Positions 46,128 through 57,869 are shown, counted from the first letter of the stretch. The stretch is DNA of 64,000 bases from Liopterus haemorrhoidalis (GCA_963971575.1 OZ020625.1:17080829-17144828), one strand, 5' to 3'. Translations and numbers: made by a program. The notes: generated from the letters alone by a model not told the origin.

Positions 46128-47032
46128 ATGGGTGTTTTTTTTAGAGGTATAGAACTTTAAATTGCAATAAAACAACGATGGATTATTCGATTGACATGAA
46201 TTTTTTTTTATTCGAAAGATAATCTTGTGGCATTACATTTTAAATATGATTTCTGGCATATGACCGCCACGGCTGGCTCGGATGTAGTCCAATCTGGACG
46301 TCCAATTTTCGATGACTTTTTCCAACATTTGTGGCCGTATATCGGCAATAACACGGCGAATGTTGTCTTCCAAATGGTCAAGCGTTTGTGGCTTATCCGC
46401 ATAGACCAATGACTTTACATAGCCCCACAGAAAGTAGTCCAGCGGTGTTAAATCACAAGATCTTGGAGGCCAATTCACAGGTCCAAAACGTGAAATTAGG
46501 CGGTCACCAAACGTGTCTTTCAATAAATCGATTGTGGCACGAGCTGTGTGACATGTTGCGCCGTCTTGTTGGAACCACAGCTCCTGGACATCATGGTTGT
46601 TCAATTCAGGAATGAAAAAGTTAGTAATTATGGCTCTATACCGATCACCATTGACTGTAACGTTCTGGCCATCAGTACGCTCTACAGTACCAATAGCTTC
46701 TTCTGTACGCACCGTACGGCGTCTCTGGGGATGCGAGTTATCAATAAGAGTAAACGTGGTGCGAAAACGTTCCATGGTTAATCGAATTAACTGCTCTGAT
46801 GGACGATTTTGTCGACGATAAAATGGACGTAGTGCGCGATAAGTATTCCGCACAGAACCATTATTTTCGAAATAAAATTGCACTATTTGCAAGCGTTGTT
46901 CAGGCGTGAGTCTATTCATGATGAATTGCCAAACCAAACTGAGAATAAATCACTTGACAGCTGTTAAATCGGTCGCCATCTTGAACAGTAATGCCAACTT
47001 AAAGTTCTATACCTCTAAAAAAAAACACCCGT
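46128..47032 (-). mobile_element. Mariner/Tc-type element, internally deleted, TSD TA
   Basis: 905 bp with inverted ends GGGTGTTTTTTTTAGAGG... matched at the right, flanked by TA (46126-46127 and 47033-47034). The uninterrupted site AGTTGTATAAGC survives in the related repeat at 21081-21092. It encodes a transposase with an internal deletion. Confidence 0.92.
46233..46937 (-). pseudogene. Mariner-like transposase with internal deletion
   Basis: 234-codon open frame. The N-terminal helix-turn-helix region (RLQIVQFYFENNGSVRNTYR) is joined in frame at about residue 90 to the C-terminal catalytic half: WFQQDGATCHTAR (second catalytic Asp) and WPPRSCDLTPLDYFLWG (third acidic residue). Roughly 100-130 residues normally present between them are missing, including the first catalytic Asp block. 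The frame remains open but cannot be an active transposase. It might still bind the TIRs. Confidence 0.88.
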
Positions 47033-49977
47033 TATAAGCATGCCAAAATTCAACTTTCTAGGTTTAGCCGTTTGGCTACAATTTTTACCGAACAGACAGA
47101 CAGACAGACAGACAGACAGACGACAAAATGACGGTATAAGGGTTTTTTGGTCATACCTACAAAACCCTAAAAAGGGGGTCCATAATTTGGCATCCTACAC
47201 CACTTCTTTATTATAAATGCATGAACAATGATACACAATTTTAATTGGACTAATATGGAGGAAAATAAAGTACTGTGCACCTAAAAACTTGGTAATTAGG
47301 TTAGGTTTAATTAGTAAAAGTCTAGGACAGCAGAAGTCGAAAAGTTCGAAATAAGCTTAAAGGAATTTGTAAAAATGGTGGTATAGGATGTAATTCTGTA
47401 CATTTATTTTGTAAAATAAGCTTACTTTGAGCCTTTCGGCTTTTGCTGTCCTAGATTTTTACTAACTAAACCTAACCTAATTACCTTGTATTTAGATGCA
47501 TAGTACTTTTTTTTCCCTCATATTGGCCCAGTTGAAATTGTGTATCATTGTGCATGCGTTTATAAAATAGTGGTGTAGGGTGCCAGTTTACTGTCCACCT
47601 AAATTAAAATTTAAAAAAATATCCATTCAATAGATGATAACTACAACAGAAAAAAATTGAAATAAATAATATTATACTAAATTTAAACTTCATTTATATG
47701 TTAAAACTATAATTACAGTAGAAAATAAATTAATATTACTTATTTCTTTATATCTTATAAATAAACTCATTTAATAAATTGATATATATTAAATTTAAAT
47801 TATTAAAATTGAAATATAACATTTTACTATTGCCAACACTGTACGCATGCGCAGTAAGGTGGGTTTGCTAAAGTAGAATAGTACCGTTTAACCTTTAATA
47901 AACATATGTACATATTTTAAATAATTAATGTAAGTAGATATTATAATAGATTGAAATGTTATAAATGACATTTAAACTATTTATTATTAAAAAATGTTGG
48001 TTTTGACTACTGAGGGAAACTTTTTAAATATTTTTCTGTATTCCAGATTATTTTTGCGAAGTTTTTCAAAACCGTTGCTTACAATGAATCTTGATATAAG
48101 ATGGTCAAATGTGATAAAAAATGAGGAACAAAGAAACACTGTCCGATGTAACACCATAAGGCCTGGACTATAATATCAGAACGAGAAAATACGTGCTGGG
48201 TACAGTGAAAAAGGTTTTCTTGCTGCGACTTACAATATTTGTAGTGCTACGGCGACCTGATTCAAATGGAAAGACATAAGAAAGTTGTAGTTAACTAAAT
48301 TAATTTTAATAATTAAATAATAAATGACGCAATAAACTAGTGAAAAGATACAGGTCTGGTGATCCTGCTATCCAAACAGCATTATTTTTATATATAAATA
48401 TGCATACCTAAAGTGTATCTTGGCCAAATCACTAGGCGTTTACGAAAACTCTACCGGTGGATATGGTACATCGGCCAATTATGTTGAGTGGGGTATAGTA
48501 AATCTTCCCCAATAAGTCTACCGGTTGGTAAACAGCTACATGCTTATCCACGTTCACCGAACTTGTTTTCGAACTCAGTTCATGTTCCCGGTGTCTACCG
48601 GTAGAGTTTTCGTAAGCGCCTTATTGCAATTCTAAGCTTACCTTAATTTTGGCAGGTTAACGGCATATTTTAATTTGAAATTATTAAATAAACATTGTCA
48701 TGACATTCCGTCACAAAAATTCACATACCAATGTGTTAAACTATATATATTGTAATAAATACTTTAATATATGCAGTGACGATATTCAACCGGTACGAGC
48801 ATATCTGTTCTTAAAATATTGAAATACTTCCATACTGGTTGTTAAAATGAATAGTAGGATAACAGGTACAGAAAAAGATTACACTTAGTTTCTACTATTG
48901 GCAAAATGACCACATCAACAATTTTTAAAAATCAACAAATTGTATGATAATTATTAAAATAATTAGGGCACAATTAAAGTTAATTTTTTTTTCTCGTCAG
49001 ATTTTTTAGTGTTTTATTTATTTTTTTATCTAACTGGTTTATTATTTTGAATATATGCCCTGCATATACGTACGATAAATGTTTTCAAATAATAAACCTG
49101 TATGTTAAATATATTTTTATTTACATTGTAATATTTTGTGAAGATTAATGTAAGAAAAATTTAATGTTTTTTTAGAATAATGAAGTGTATTGATTATTAT
49201 TTATGAATGTTTTATTTCAAGGGAAGCGAAAATCAAGAGCGATGTTGGCCGTAGACCTAAATATTTTGAGAATATGAAAAATTCCAAATTTTAACATAGT
49301 TTTGTAAAGATTTGATTACTTTTTTTATATTTCTAATCATATCAAGAATTTTGTATTCTGTTTAACTAGGTAATTTCAATCAAATTTCTGATTGCGGTTA
49401 TATGGTTTTCCACAAATAGTTGATTACAAAAATAATCATTATTTTACAAATATAATTTATATGGAGACTATAGTTGTCTCACTATCCTCTTTTTCAAGTC
49501 GCTGTATGTATGTTATTTTAAATATCATGTATTTACATATTTCCTAATTTCCTTTTTATAATTAATATCATTCAAGTACATCCAATCCGCAGTTGTACAG
49601 TTTCTAGTTCCAATATAAAACAAATTTAATCACTTAAAGGCCTTTACCCGCGGACCAGAGTTTAAGAATCACTGATTACAAATTCATTGCAAAAATGTAT
49701 AAAAATAAATCAGTTAAAGAGTTAAATTTTCTAAATTTCCATGCATATCTTGTAGACCAGGTTATCGTAGGTAAAATTATATTCTACTGATATATCAGAT
49801 TTAAAAATATCAGTTATTATGTAAGGCGTTTTTTTAATTAAATGTCTTTAATATTCGAGATATTTATTTCGAATTATTATTGGCGTATTTATTCTTGGCA
49901 TCTAACACTTTTGATCTCCTTCAGTTTAATGTTTTTCTTAAACTATATTAATAATCTATATATTTGTTTTTTCTCAA

Positions 49978-50386
49978 ATTCTAAGTATTATTCGCTTTAC
50001 AATAATAGAAACGTATTTCATAGATCAATATGTTCAATTAAAGTATTTAATTATAAATCAGTGTATAATAAAAACAGATTTTAATTTGTAGTGCGCGCTA
50101 TTTTGCGTGCATTACGACAATATTACAAAAAAAAAAGTGGAAAAACATTTCACTTTTATCTAGTGGTAACATTGTAGAGGCAAAATCTCGGCTTGGGTCA
50201 AGAGTGCTACAAAAAAAAAAACAAAAATTGAGTTGGGAACACTGAAATTTTGCCAACTGTAATGAGAAGTTACTAGTTACTAGAAGTTATCCCTATTACA
50301 CGATAACAATGATGAAATTATTGATTTTATTATAATTTTAGTTCCATAAAATTCCAATATAGTACTCGTATAAACTATTCACTTTT
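49978..50386 (+). repeat. 409-bp direct duplication, left copy, flanking LINE
   Basis: Identical by eye over 409 bp to 52764-53172, beginning ATTCTAAGTATTATTCGC and ending AAACTATTCACTTTT. It directly precedes the poly-T that marks the LINE 3' tail. The segment itself is part of the left palindrome arm and spacer. Confidence 0.93.
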
Positions 50387-52763
50387 TTTTTTTTTTTTTT
50401 TTTTATTAAGAGTATTTAACAGATACATCAACAATATAGTTATTAGTACCTGGGTACATTATTTTACAATTATTATTTTACATATATCATATAATTTGAG
50501 ATTAAGCTATAATTTATTTTTGGGGTTTTCGTTATAATTTGTCATAGATTCCTATTGTTTTTAAGTATTCGAGTATATTTGCAATATTTTCCATGTTGTT
50601 TGACAGCGCTGTTTCCATGGTTGCGGGAATATTGTGTTTTCTTCTTTCTTCTTCGGTTGTTGGACATTTTGTGATAATATGGTCAACGGTTAGCTCCGTA
50701 TCGCAGGTCTCGCATCTGGGTGGGTGTAGTTTGTGGAATATGAACTGGTGGGTCAGTAACGTGTGGCCAATACGAAGTCTTGTTAACACGATTTCTTCTC
50801 TTCTTGTCTTTCTTGAAGTCCACTGAGCTGTTGTGAGTTTTATTTTCCTTAAATGGTTTCCCTCTGTGTTCTGCCAAGCTCTGTTCCATTCTTCTTGGAC
50901 TGTTCTTTTGATATATCTTTTCAGGTCATATGCTGGGACAGGGATTTGTGTGAGATTCAGGTTTGTGGCATTTTTTGCAGCACTATCCGCTCTGTTGTTT
51001 CCTTCTATTCCAACATGTGACGGTATCCACAGTATTTTTACTTCTTTGCCTGACGTTATAGCTTTGTGCAAGTTTTCTTTGATTTCCTGTATAATGGTGT
51101 TCTTCGTGTACAATTTTGAGAGTTCTTGGACGGCACTGAGTGAATCGGTTATTAGTATATGCTTATTCTTGTTGCCTGCCAGTACTATTTCGGATGCTTT
51201 TAGCAGACTGTATATTTCGGCGGTGAATATGCTAGTGTGCTGCGGTAAGTGAAATAGGTGTTCGTCATCATCTGTTGTTACTGCTGCACCAGTTTGGTTT
51301 CCTATTCTAGATCCGTCTGTATATATTTTCACGTAGTCTTCATGTTTAATTATTATGTCTTTGAACAAGTTGAAGTATAGTTGCGGTGGTGTGTCTAATT
51401 TTTTGTAGATCGTTAATTCAGTGTCGATTTTCGGATGTTTCATTGTCCACGGTGGTATTGCGCTGTGACGGATATTTTGTACGTTACTGAGTATAACGTT
51501 ATGTTGTTCGAATAATTCGGTGTACTTTTGATGTGCAAGTGATAAATTTGGGACCTGGATTTGATTGTGTACTTTTTGAAACAAGGTAGAGTAAGTTGGA
51601 TTATCGGGATTTGCGGCAAGGTTTATTATGTAGGAGGATTGGATATAGGTTCTGCGGTAGTCTAATGGTATTTGTCCGGATATATTATGGAGGCTCCTGA
51701 CAGGACTAGTTCTGAACGCGCCAGTTGCTAATCGTATGGCGGTGTTTTGAATCGGATCTAAGATTTTGATGTCGCTGTTTTTTGCTTTTCCGTATAGTAT
51801 GCTTCCGTAATCTAGTTTGCTGCGAATTAGGGCCTGATATATTTGTAGCATGGTCTCCCGTTGTGCTCCCCATTTCTGGTGGGCTAGTGCTTTTAGTATG
51901 TTGAGCCTTTGCGAGCACTGCATTTTTAGATCTCTTATGTGCATTTTCCACGACAGTTTTCTATCTAACGTCATTCCTAAAAATTTGATTTCTTTTACGT
52001 ACTCTATTTGATTGTTATTGATTATCAGTGTTGGGTTGTAGTCATTATACTGTTTTTTTGTGAAGTGCACTGCTTTTGTCTTTGTGGAGGAAAATTTGAA
52101 ACCTGTTGTGTTGCACCATTTTCCTATTCTGTCTATGGTGTTTTGGAGATTTTGTTTGATTGATGATAGTTTTGATCCTTTGCAGTATATCACTAAGTCA
52201 TCAGCAAATAGGCATACTTTTGTTGGTTGTTCCGCGTACTTTGAGAGGTTGTTGATAGCAATGAGGAATAACGTGACACTTAGTAATTCCCCTTGCGGCA
52301 GGCCGTTTTCTTGTATTAGTTCTTTGGATGTGTACCCGTTATATTTTACAAAGAATTTTCTATCCGAGAGGAAGTTTTTAATATAGTGTAGGATGTTACC
52401 GTCAATTCCCATGATTTTTAGTTCTTTCAGGATTTGGTATTTCCACGTCATATCATATGCTTTTTCTAAGTCACAAAATATTGCTATCAGATGTTGTCTG
52501 TTTTTAAATGTTTTTAAGATGTCTGTTTCTAAGGTGACTATGTTATCTATCGTTGATCTATTATTGCGGAATCCGTTTTGGATATTCGATATTAGCTTTT
52601 TGCTTTCTAGATACCATATTAATCTTTTGTTGATCATTTTTTGCATAATTTTACTTAAACAATTTGACATGGAAATAGGCCTATAATTATTAGGTTCCGT
52701 TTTGGTTTTTCCTGGTTTTAGAATAGGTATAGTTATGACCGTATTCCACTGTTTTGGGTACAC
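50387..52763 (-). mobile_element. 5'-truncated LINE (I/R1/Jockey group)
   Basis: Minus-strand LINE with a poly-A tail (T-run at 50384-50404 on the plus strand), a 3' UTR of ~130 bp and an open RT-RNase H frame. It is truncated at 52763 within the frame; endonuclease and ORF1 are missing. It is flanked by a 409-bp direct duplication of target DNA. Confidence 0.9.
50532..52763 (-). CDS. LINE reverse transcriptase-RNase H polyprotein, 5'-truncated
   Basis: 743 open codons ending at a natural stop. RT motifs by residue: FCDLEKAYD (96-104), GLPQGELLS (154-162) and catalytic CLFADDLVIY (184-193). An RNase H domain follows at about 478-600: YTDGSRIG (Asp 482), FTAEIYSL (Glu 516), ITDSLSAV (Asp 540) and WIPSHVGIEGNNRAD. 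There is a C-terminal CCHC knuckle (CETCDTELTVDHIITKC). An RNase H domain after RT places it in the I/R1/Loa/Jockey group. There are no internal stops, which implies recent insertion. The start is the truncation point, not a real initiator; the first triplet in frame is GTG. Confidence 0.9.
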   Translation of the reverse strand: MYPKQWNTVITIPILKPGKTKTEPNNYRPISMSNCLSKIMQKMINKRLIWYLESKKLISNIQNGFRNNRSTIDNIVTLETDILKTFKNRQHLIAIFCDLEKAYDMTWKYQILKELKIMGIDGNILHYIKNFLSDRKFFVKYNGYTSKELIQENGLPQGELLSVTLFLIAINNLSKYAEQPTKVCLFADDLVIYCKGSKLSSIKQNLQNTIDRIGKWCNTTGFKFSSTKTKAVHFTKKQYNDYNPTLIINNNQIEYVKEIKFLGMTLDRKLSWKMHIRDLKMQCSQRLNILKALAHQKWGAQRETMLQIYQALIRSKLDYGSILYGKAKNSDIKILDPIQNTAIRLATGAFRTSPVRSLHNISGQIPLDYRRTYIQSSYIINLAANPDNPTYSTLFQKVHNQIQVPNLSLAHQKYTELFEQHNVILSNVQNIRHSAIPPWTMKHPKIDTELTIYKKLDTPPQLYFNLFKDIIIKHEDYVKIYTDGSRIGNQTGAAVTTDDDEHLFHLPQHTSIFTAEIYSLLKASEIVLAGNKNKHILITDSLSAVQELSKLYTKNTIIQEIKENLHKAITSGKEVKILWIPSHVGIEGNNRADSAAKNATNLNLTQIPVPAYDLKRYIKRTVQEEWNRAWQNTEGNHLRKIKLTTAQWTSRKTRREEIVLTRLRIGHTLLTHQFIFHKLHPPRCETCDTELTVDHIITKCPTTEEERRKHNIPATMETALSNNMENIANILEYLKTIGIYDKL

Positions 52764-53172
52764 ATTCTAAGTATTATTCGCTTTACAATAATAGAAACGT
52801 ATTTCATAGATCAATATGTTCAATTAAAGTATTTAATTATAAATCAGTGTATAATAAAAACAGATTTTAATTTGTAGTGCGCGCTATTTTGCGTGCATTA
52901 CGACAATATTACAAAAAAAAAAGTGGAAAAACATTTCACTTTTATCTAGTGGTAACATTGTAGAGGCAAAATCTCGGCTTGGGTCAAGAGTGCTACAAAA
53001 AAAAAAACAAAAATTGAGTTGGGAACACTGAAATTTTGCCAACTGTAATGAGAAGTTACTAGTTACTAGAAGTTATCCCTATTACACGATAACAATGATG
53101 AAATTATTGATTTTATTATAATTTTAGTTCCATAAAATTCCAATATAGTACTCGTATAAACTATTCACTTTT
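52764..53172 (+). repeat. 409-bp direct duplication, right copy, flanking LINE
   Basis: The second copy of 49978-50386. No difference was found by eye. It runs straight into GTAAGAACAAAC, the continuation of the original target. Confidence 0.93.
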
Positions 53173-53447
53173 GTAAGAACAAACTAAGAGGAAATTTTGT
53201 TTTTAATAGTTTGCACCTTTGAAGCTGTATGTCATGTTGATATTAAAAAATGTCACTTTTTTAAAATGTCGATCCATTTGACATATGTCATAATGAAAAA
53301 TAATATCTTAATTATAATGATCATAACCTTATCAACCTAAAGTCGGTTTTACAGCGTAAGGAATATTTTTAATTGACATTTAAAGTCAGTAACACACCAT
53401 AAAAGTAACCAAAATAACCAGATCTAGTGTGTTCTTACAAAAGTGAA
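53164..53447. mobile_element. Candidate MITE at palindrome centre
   Basis: CACTTTTGTAAGAAC (53167-53181) is inverted as GTTCTTACAAAAGTG near 53429-53443. It fills most of the spacer between the palindrome arms. TSD uncertain. Confidence 0.55.
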
Positions 53448-56045
53448 CAGCTTATATAACACATATAATATCATTCTATTTCCTACAGTAGTACTACTAT
53501 ATTTTTAACGACTGCCTTCAAATAATAAATTTTAGTTCTACAGATTTTGCCTCTACAATGTTACCACTAGATAAAAGTGAAATGTTTTTCCACTTTTTTT
53601 TTTGTAATATTGTCGTAATGCACGCAAAATAGCGCGCACTACAAATTAAAATCTGTTTTTATTATACACTAATTTATAATTAAATACTTTAATTGAACAT
53701 ATAAGTAAGAACATAATGATCTATTAAATACGTTTCTATTATTGTAAAGCGAATAATACTTAGAATTTGAGAGAAAACAAATTTATAGATTATTAATATA
53801 GTTTAAGAAAAACATTAAACTGAAGGAGGTCAAAAGTGTTAGAGGCCAAGAATAAATACGCCAATAATAATTCGAAATAAATATCTCGAATATTAAAGAC
53901 ATTTAATTAAAAAAACGCCTTACATAATAACTGATATTTTTAAATCTGATATATCAGTAGAACATAATTTTACCTACGATAACCTGGTCTACAAGATATG
54001 CATGGAAATTTAGAACATTTAACTCTTTAACTGATTTATTTTTATACATTTTTGCAATGAATTTGTAATCAGTGATTCTTAAACTCTGGTCCGAGGGTAA
54101 AGGCCTTTAAGTGATTAAATTTGTTTTATATTGGAACAAGAAACTGTACAACTGCGGATTGGATGTACCTGAATGATATTAATTATAAAAAGGAAATTAG
54201 TAAATATGTAAATCCATTATATTTAAAATAACATACATACAACGACTTGAAAAAGAGGGAGACAACTATAGTCTCCAAATAAATTATATTTAACCAGAAC
54301 TGTAAAATAATGATTATTTTTGTAATCAACTATTTGTGAAAAACCATTACTCATATAACAGCAATCAGAAATTTTATTGAAATTACCTAAATAAACAGAA
54401 TACAAAATTCTTGATACGATTAGAAATATTCAAAAAGTAATCAAATCTTTACAAAACTATGTTAAAATTTGGAATTTTTCATATTCTTAAAATATTTAGG
54501 TCTACGGCCTACATCGCTCTTAATTTTCGCTTCCCTTGAAATAAAACATTCATAAATAATAATCAATACACTTTATTATTCTAAAAAAACACTAACTTTT
54601 TCTTACATTAATCTTCACAAAATATTACAATGTAAATAAAAATATATTTAACATACAGGTTTATTATTTGAAAACATTTATCGTACGTATATGCAGGGCA
54701 TATATTCAAAATAATAAACCAGTTAGATAAAAAAAAATAAATAAAACACTAAAAAATCTGACGAGAAAAAAAAAATTAACTGTAGTTGTAGCCCTAATTA
54801 TTTTAATAATTATCATACAATTTGTTGATTTTTAAAAATTGTTGATGTGGTCATTTGCCAAAAGTAGAAACTAAGTGAAATCTTTTTTTGTACCTGTTAT
54901 CCTACTATTCATTTTAACAACCAGTATGGAAGTATTTCAATATTTTAAGAACTGATATGCTCGTACCGGTTGAACATCGTCACTGCATATATTTAAGTAT
55001 TTATTACAATATATATAGTTTAACACATTGGTATGCGAATTTTTGTGACGGAATGTCATGACAATGTTTATTTAATAATTTAAAATAAAAATACCCCGTT
55101 AACCTGCGAAAATTAAGGTAAGCTTAGAATTGCAATAAGGCGTTTACGAAAACTCTACCGGTACATACCGGGAACATCAACTGCGTTCGAAAACAAGTTC
55201 GGTGAAGGTGTATAAGCATGTAGCTGTTTACCGACCGGTAGATTTCATGGGGAAGATTTACTAGACCCTACTCAACATAACCTTATTCTAGCTAAACTAT
55301 TCTAACATAACTAGTATTCTAGCTAAAGCCTAGCCTAACCTTATCTTTTTAAGGATTATTTTAGCCTTCTGTATAGAGGCAGCACATAAGGTTATGTTCA
55401 GTGGGGTATAGTAAAGATTGGCCAATGTACCATATCCACTGGTAGAGTTTTCATAAAAGCCTAGTGATTTGGCCAAGATTCACTTTAGGTATGCATATTT
55501 ATATATAAAAAGAATGCTGTTTGGATAGCAGGATCACCAGACTTGTATCTTTTTCACTAGTTTATTGCACTGTCATTTATTATTTAATTATTAAAATTAA
55601 TTTAGTGAACTAGAACTTTTCTTATGTCTCTCCATTTGAATCCGGTCGCAGTAGCACTAAAAATATTGTAAGTCGCAGCAAGAAAACCTTTTTCATTGTG
55701 CCCAGCACGTATTTTCTCGTTCTGATATTATAGTCCAGGCCTATAGTGTTACATCGGACAGTGTTTCTTTGTTCCTCATTTTTTATCACATTTTACCATC
55801 TTATATCAAGATTCATTGTAAGCAACGGTAATGAAAAACTTCGCAAAAATAATCTGGAATACAGAAAAATATTTAAAAAGTTTCACTCAGTAGTCAAAAC
55901 CAACATTTTTTAATAATAAATAGTTTAAATGTCATTTATAACATTTCAATTTATTATAATATCTACTTACATTAATTATTTAAAATATGTACATATGTTT
56001 ATTAAAGGTTAAACAATAAATGACATATGTATCAAAACTTTACTA

Positions 56046-56452
56046 CAGTCTGTTCCAAACGGTTAGGCGGAACTAAATGGGAATTTCGTTCTTTTAGGTT
56101 GTCACGAAAAGGGATCTTGCTTGGGTTATTTCATTTTTCACGTTCGAATGTCACAATTTAAAATTCCAACAATGAAACCATGGAAACGAATGACATGTCA
56201 AAATTAAATTATTATTTTTTATATATTTTAATGAAAAAAAAATTAATAAATGGGAAATTTGTATTAAGAATGACACAAAAAATCAAAATATAAAGAAAAT
56301 GACACTTTAAAATGATATTAACCTTAACCAAAAAATGTTTATTGTAAGTATGATTTACAAAGCTTAAACAAAACGATCGAAAAGCACGATTTAAACGATG
56401 AAAGTAACTAAATTGCAAAATCTAGTTCCGCCTAACCGTTTGGAACAGACTG
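56046..56452. mobile_element. Tc1/mariner-type MITE in right palindrome arm, TSD TA
   Basis: 407 bp with perfect ~30-bp inverted ends (CAGTCTGTTCCAAACGG... and reverse), flanked by TA (56044-56045 and 56453-56454). The left palindrome arm has the empty site CTACTAGTAA at 45091-45100. Same family as 10573-10874. Confidence 0.9.
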
Positions 56453-56465
56453 TAGTAGTTCTAAG

Positions 56466-57024
56466 CAGAGATGGGCGTCTACGCGTAAACTTGAATTTTT
56501 TACGTCTACGTGTAAATTGACCGTAGACAGCGTAGAGAAGTGTAGACTGTGTAGACACGTAGAATCTAGCGTAGAACAATGAAAAATGAGGTTATGTAAC
56601 GTATAAAAAAATAAAATACCGTCGGTTTTAAGCAGAAGAGGAAGTAAACAACTCAAATTTAATATTTTTGACAGCTTCCTGATTAAAACAACTACTAACT
56701 TTTAATTTTAATTTTACTTTAGTAGTTCATACAGACAGAAACCAAGTAATTTATATTGTCCATAACAACATACGATTTGTGAGATAACATTTTTGGAAAC
56801 AATATATGTAATTAGAACTACATAAAATTGAAATAAACATAAACATTAAAGTACACTACTTAAACTATCACCATTCTATTATTTCAAATATTACATTTAA
56901 ACGTACTGCGCATGTACAGTTTACATTCTACATTCGACACGTAAACAAAGGCATATTCTACTTGACATGTTTACGCGTAAAATCTACATTAGTCTACATC
57001 ATGTATTCTACGCGCCCATCCCTG
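56466..57024. mobile_element. hAT MITE, tandem copy 1
   Basis: 559 bp, starts CAGAGATGGGCGTCTACGCG and ends CGCGCCCATCCCTG. CAG-initiated termini are typical of hAT. One G separates it from copy 2. Confidence 0.85.
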
Positions 57025-57025
57025 G

Positions 57026-57580
57026 CAGAGATGGGCGTCTACGCGTAAACTTGAATTTTTTACGTCTACGTGTAAATTTACCGTAGACGACGTAGAGAAG
57101 TGTAGACTGTGTAGACACGTAGAATTTAGCGTAGAATAATGAAAAATGAGGTTATGTAACGTTTAAAAAAATAAAATACCGCCAGTTTTGAGCAGAAGAG
57201 GCAGTAAAGAACTCAAATTTAATATTTTGACAGCTTCCTGATTAAAACAACTACTAACTTTTAATTTTAATTTTACTTTAGTAGTTCATACAGTCAGAAA
57301 CCAAGTAATTTATATTGTCCATAACAACATACGATTTGTGAGATAACATTTTTGGAAACAATATATGTAATAGAACTACATAAAATTGAAATAAACAAAC
57401 ATTAAAGTAAACTATTTAAACTATTACCATTCTATTATTTCAAATATTACATTTAAACATACTGCGCATGTACAGTTTACATTCTACATTCGACACGTAA
57501 ACGAAGAAATATTCTACTTGACATGTTTACGCGTAAAATCTACATTAGTCTACATCATGTATTCTACGCGCCCATCACTG
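57026..57580. mobile_element. hAT MITE, tandem copy 2
   Basis: 555 bp, same orientation and nearly identical to copy 1, ending CGCGCCCATCACTG. No matching 8-bp flanks were found around the pair (GTTCTAAG against GACATAAT). Confidence 0.85.
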
Positions 57581-57582
57581 GA

Positions 57583-57807
57583 CATAATACAGTATTCTTG
57601 TTTATGATAATATAAAATGTTGACAGCACAAATTCAAGGAGTATTTTTTTATAATAGAAATTAAGTTGGCAATGCGGACGAAGTTTAAGACGCAGATCTC
57701 TGTCTTAAACATCGCTTGTATTTAGACGAGGCCAAACGGTTTCACATTAGCGTTTAAAGATACATTCACTTTAACATCCGATCTTAAAGATCTAGTGTGA
57801 AAAGGGT
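57583..57807. mobile_element. Harbinger-like MITE, truncated copy
   Basis: It matches 21720-21947 (TGTTGACAGCACAAATTCAA, then GACGCAGATCTCTGTCTTAA) and keeps the right end TAGTGTGAAAAGGGTA. The left portion is cut off by the hAT MITE pair. Confidence 0.8.
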
Positions 57808-57869
57808 ATGACACTTACGATAGTAGTAGGAGAGGGGATAGAATTGAATGAAGTTCGAGCGGACCGTAG

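Larger units (their letters stand above)
45346..47173 (+). repeat. Dispersed repeat family A, copy split by mariner
   Basis: Homologous end to end with 20174-21206, including a degenerate tRNA-like box (45640-45720) and a (GACA)n tract at 47094-47118. It is interrupted by the mariner element at 46128-47032. Confidence 0.8.
45134..47885. mobile_element. hAT-like element, 28-bp TIR, 8-bp TSD GTTTAACC
   Basis: The ends GGTACTATTCTACTTTAG and CTAAAGTAGAATAGTACC are a perfect 28-bp inverted pair flanked by GTTTAACC (45126-45133 and 47886-47893). The single uninterrupted GGTTAAAC in the right palindrome arm (56007-56014) is the empty site. Same family as the 234-bp MITE at 7021. Most of its length is later insertions (family A repeat, mariner). 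No hAT transposase is visible. Confidence 0.9.
45078..56465. repeat. Large palindrome with nested insertions
   Basis: The left arm (outer end about 45078, inner end about 50188) and right arm (inner end about 53542, outer end about 56465) are inverted copies of ~2.4 kb once insertions are removed. Matching landmarks include the AGCACGTATTTTCTCGTTCT block (48190 reversed against 55710) and GTGCGCGCTATTTTGCGTGC (50090 against 53620). Each arm also contains a small hairpin around AACTCTACCGGT. The central spacer would be ~570 bp without the LINE. The arms have diverged by a few percent at sight. No gene of the palindrome itself is recognised; a short frame around 48085 (MNLDIRWSNVIKNEE) is present in both arms. 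Confidence 0.85.

Noticed and set aside
50593..52686. Several plus-strand frames opposite the LINE
   Set aside because: Antisense shadows of the 743-codon RT-RNase H frame.
57809..57869. Further upstream Nup43 coding in the frame ATG ACA CTT...
   Set aside because: The frame is open but ends in TAG before the conserved part and shows no convincing Nup43 match; a frameshifted exon cannot be excluded.
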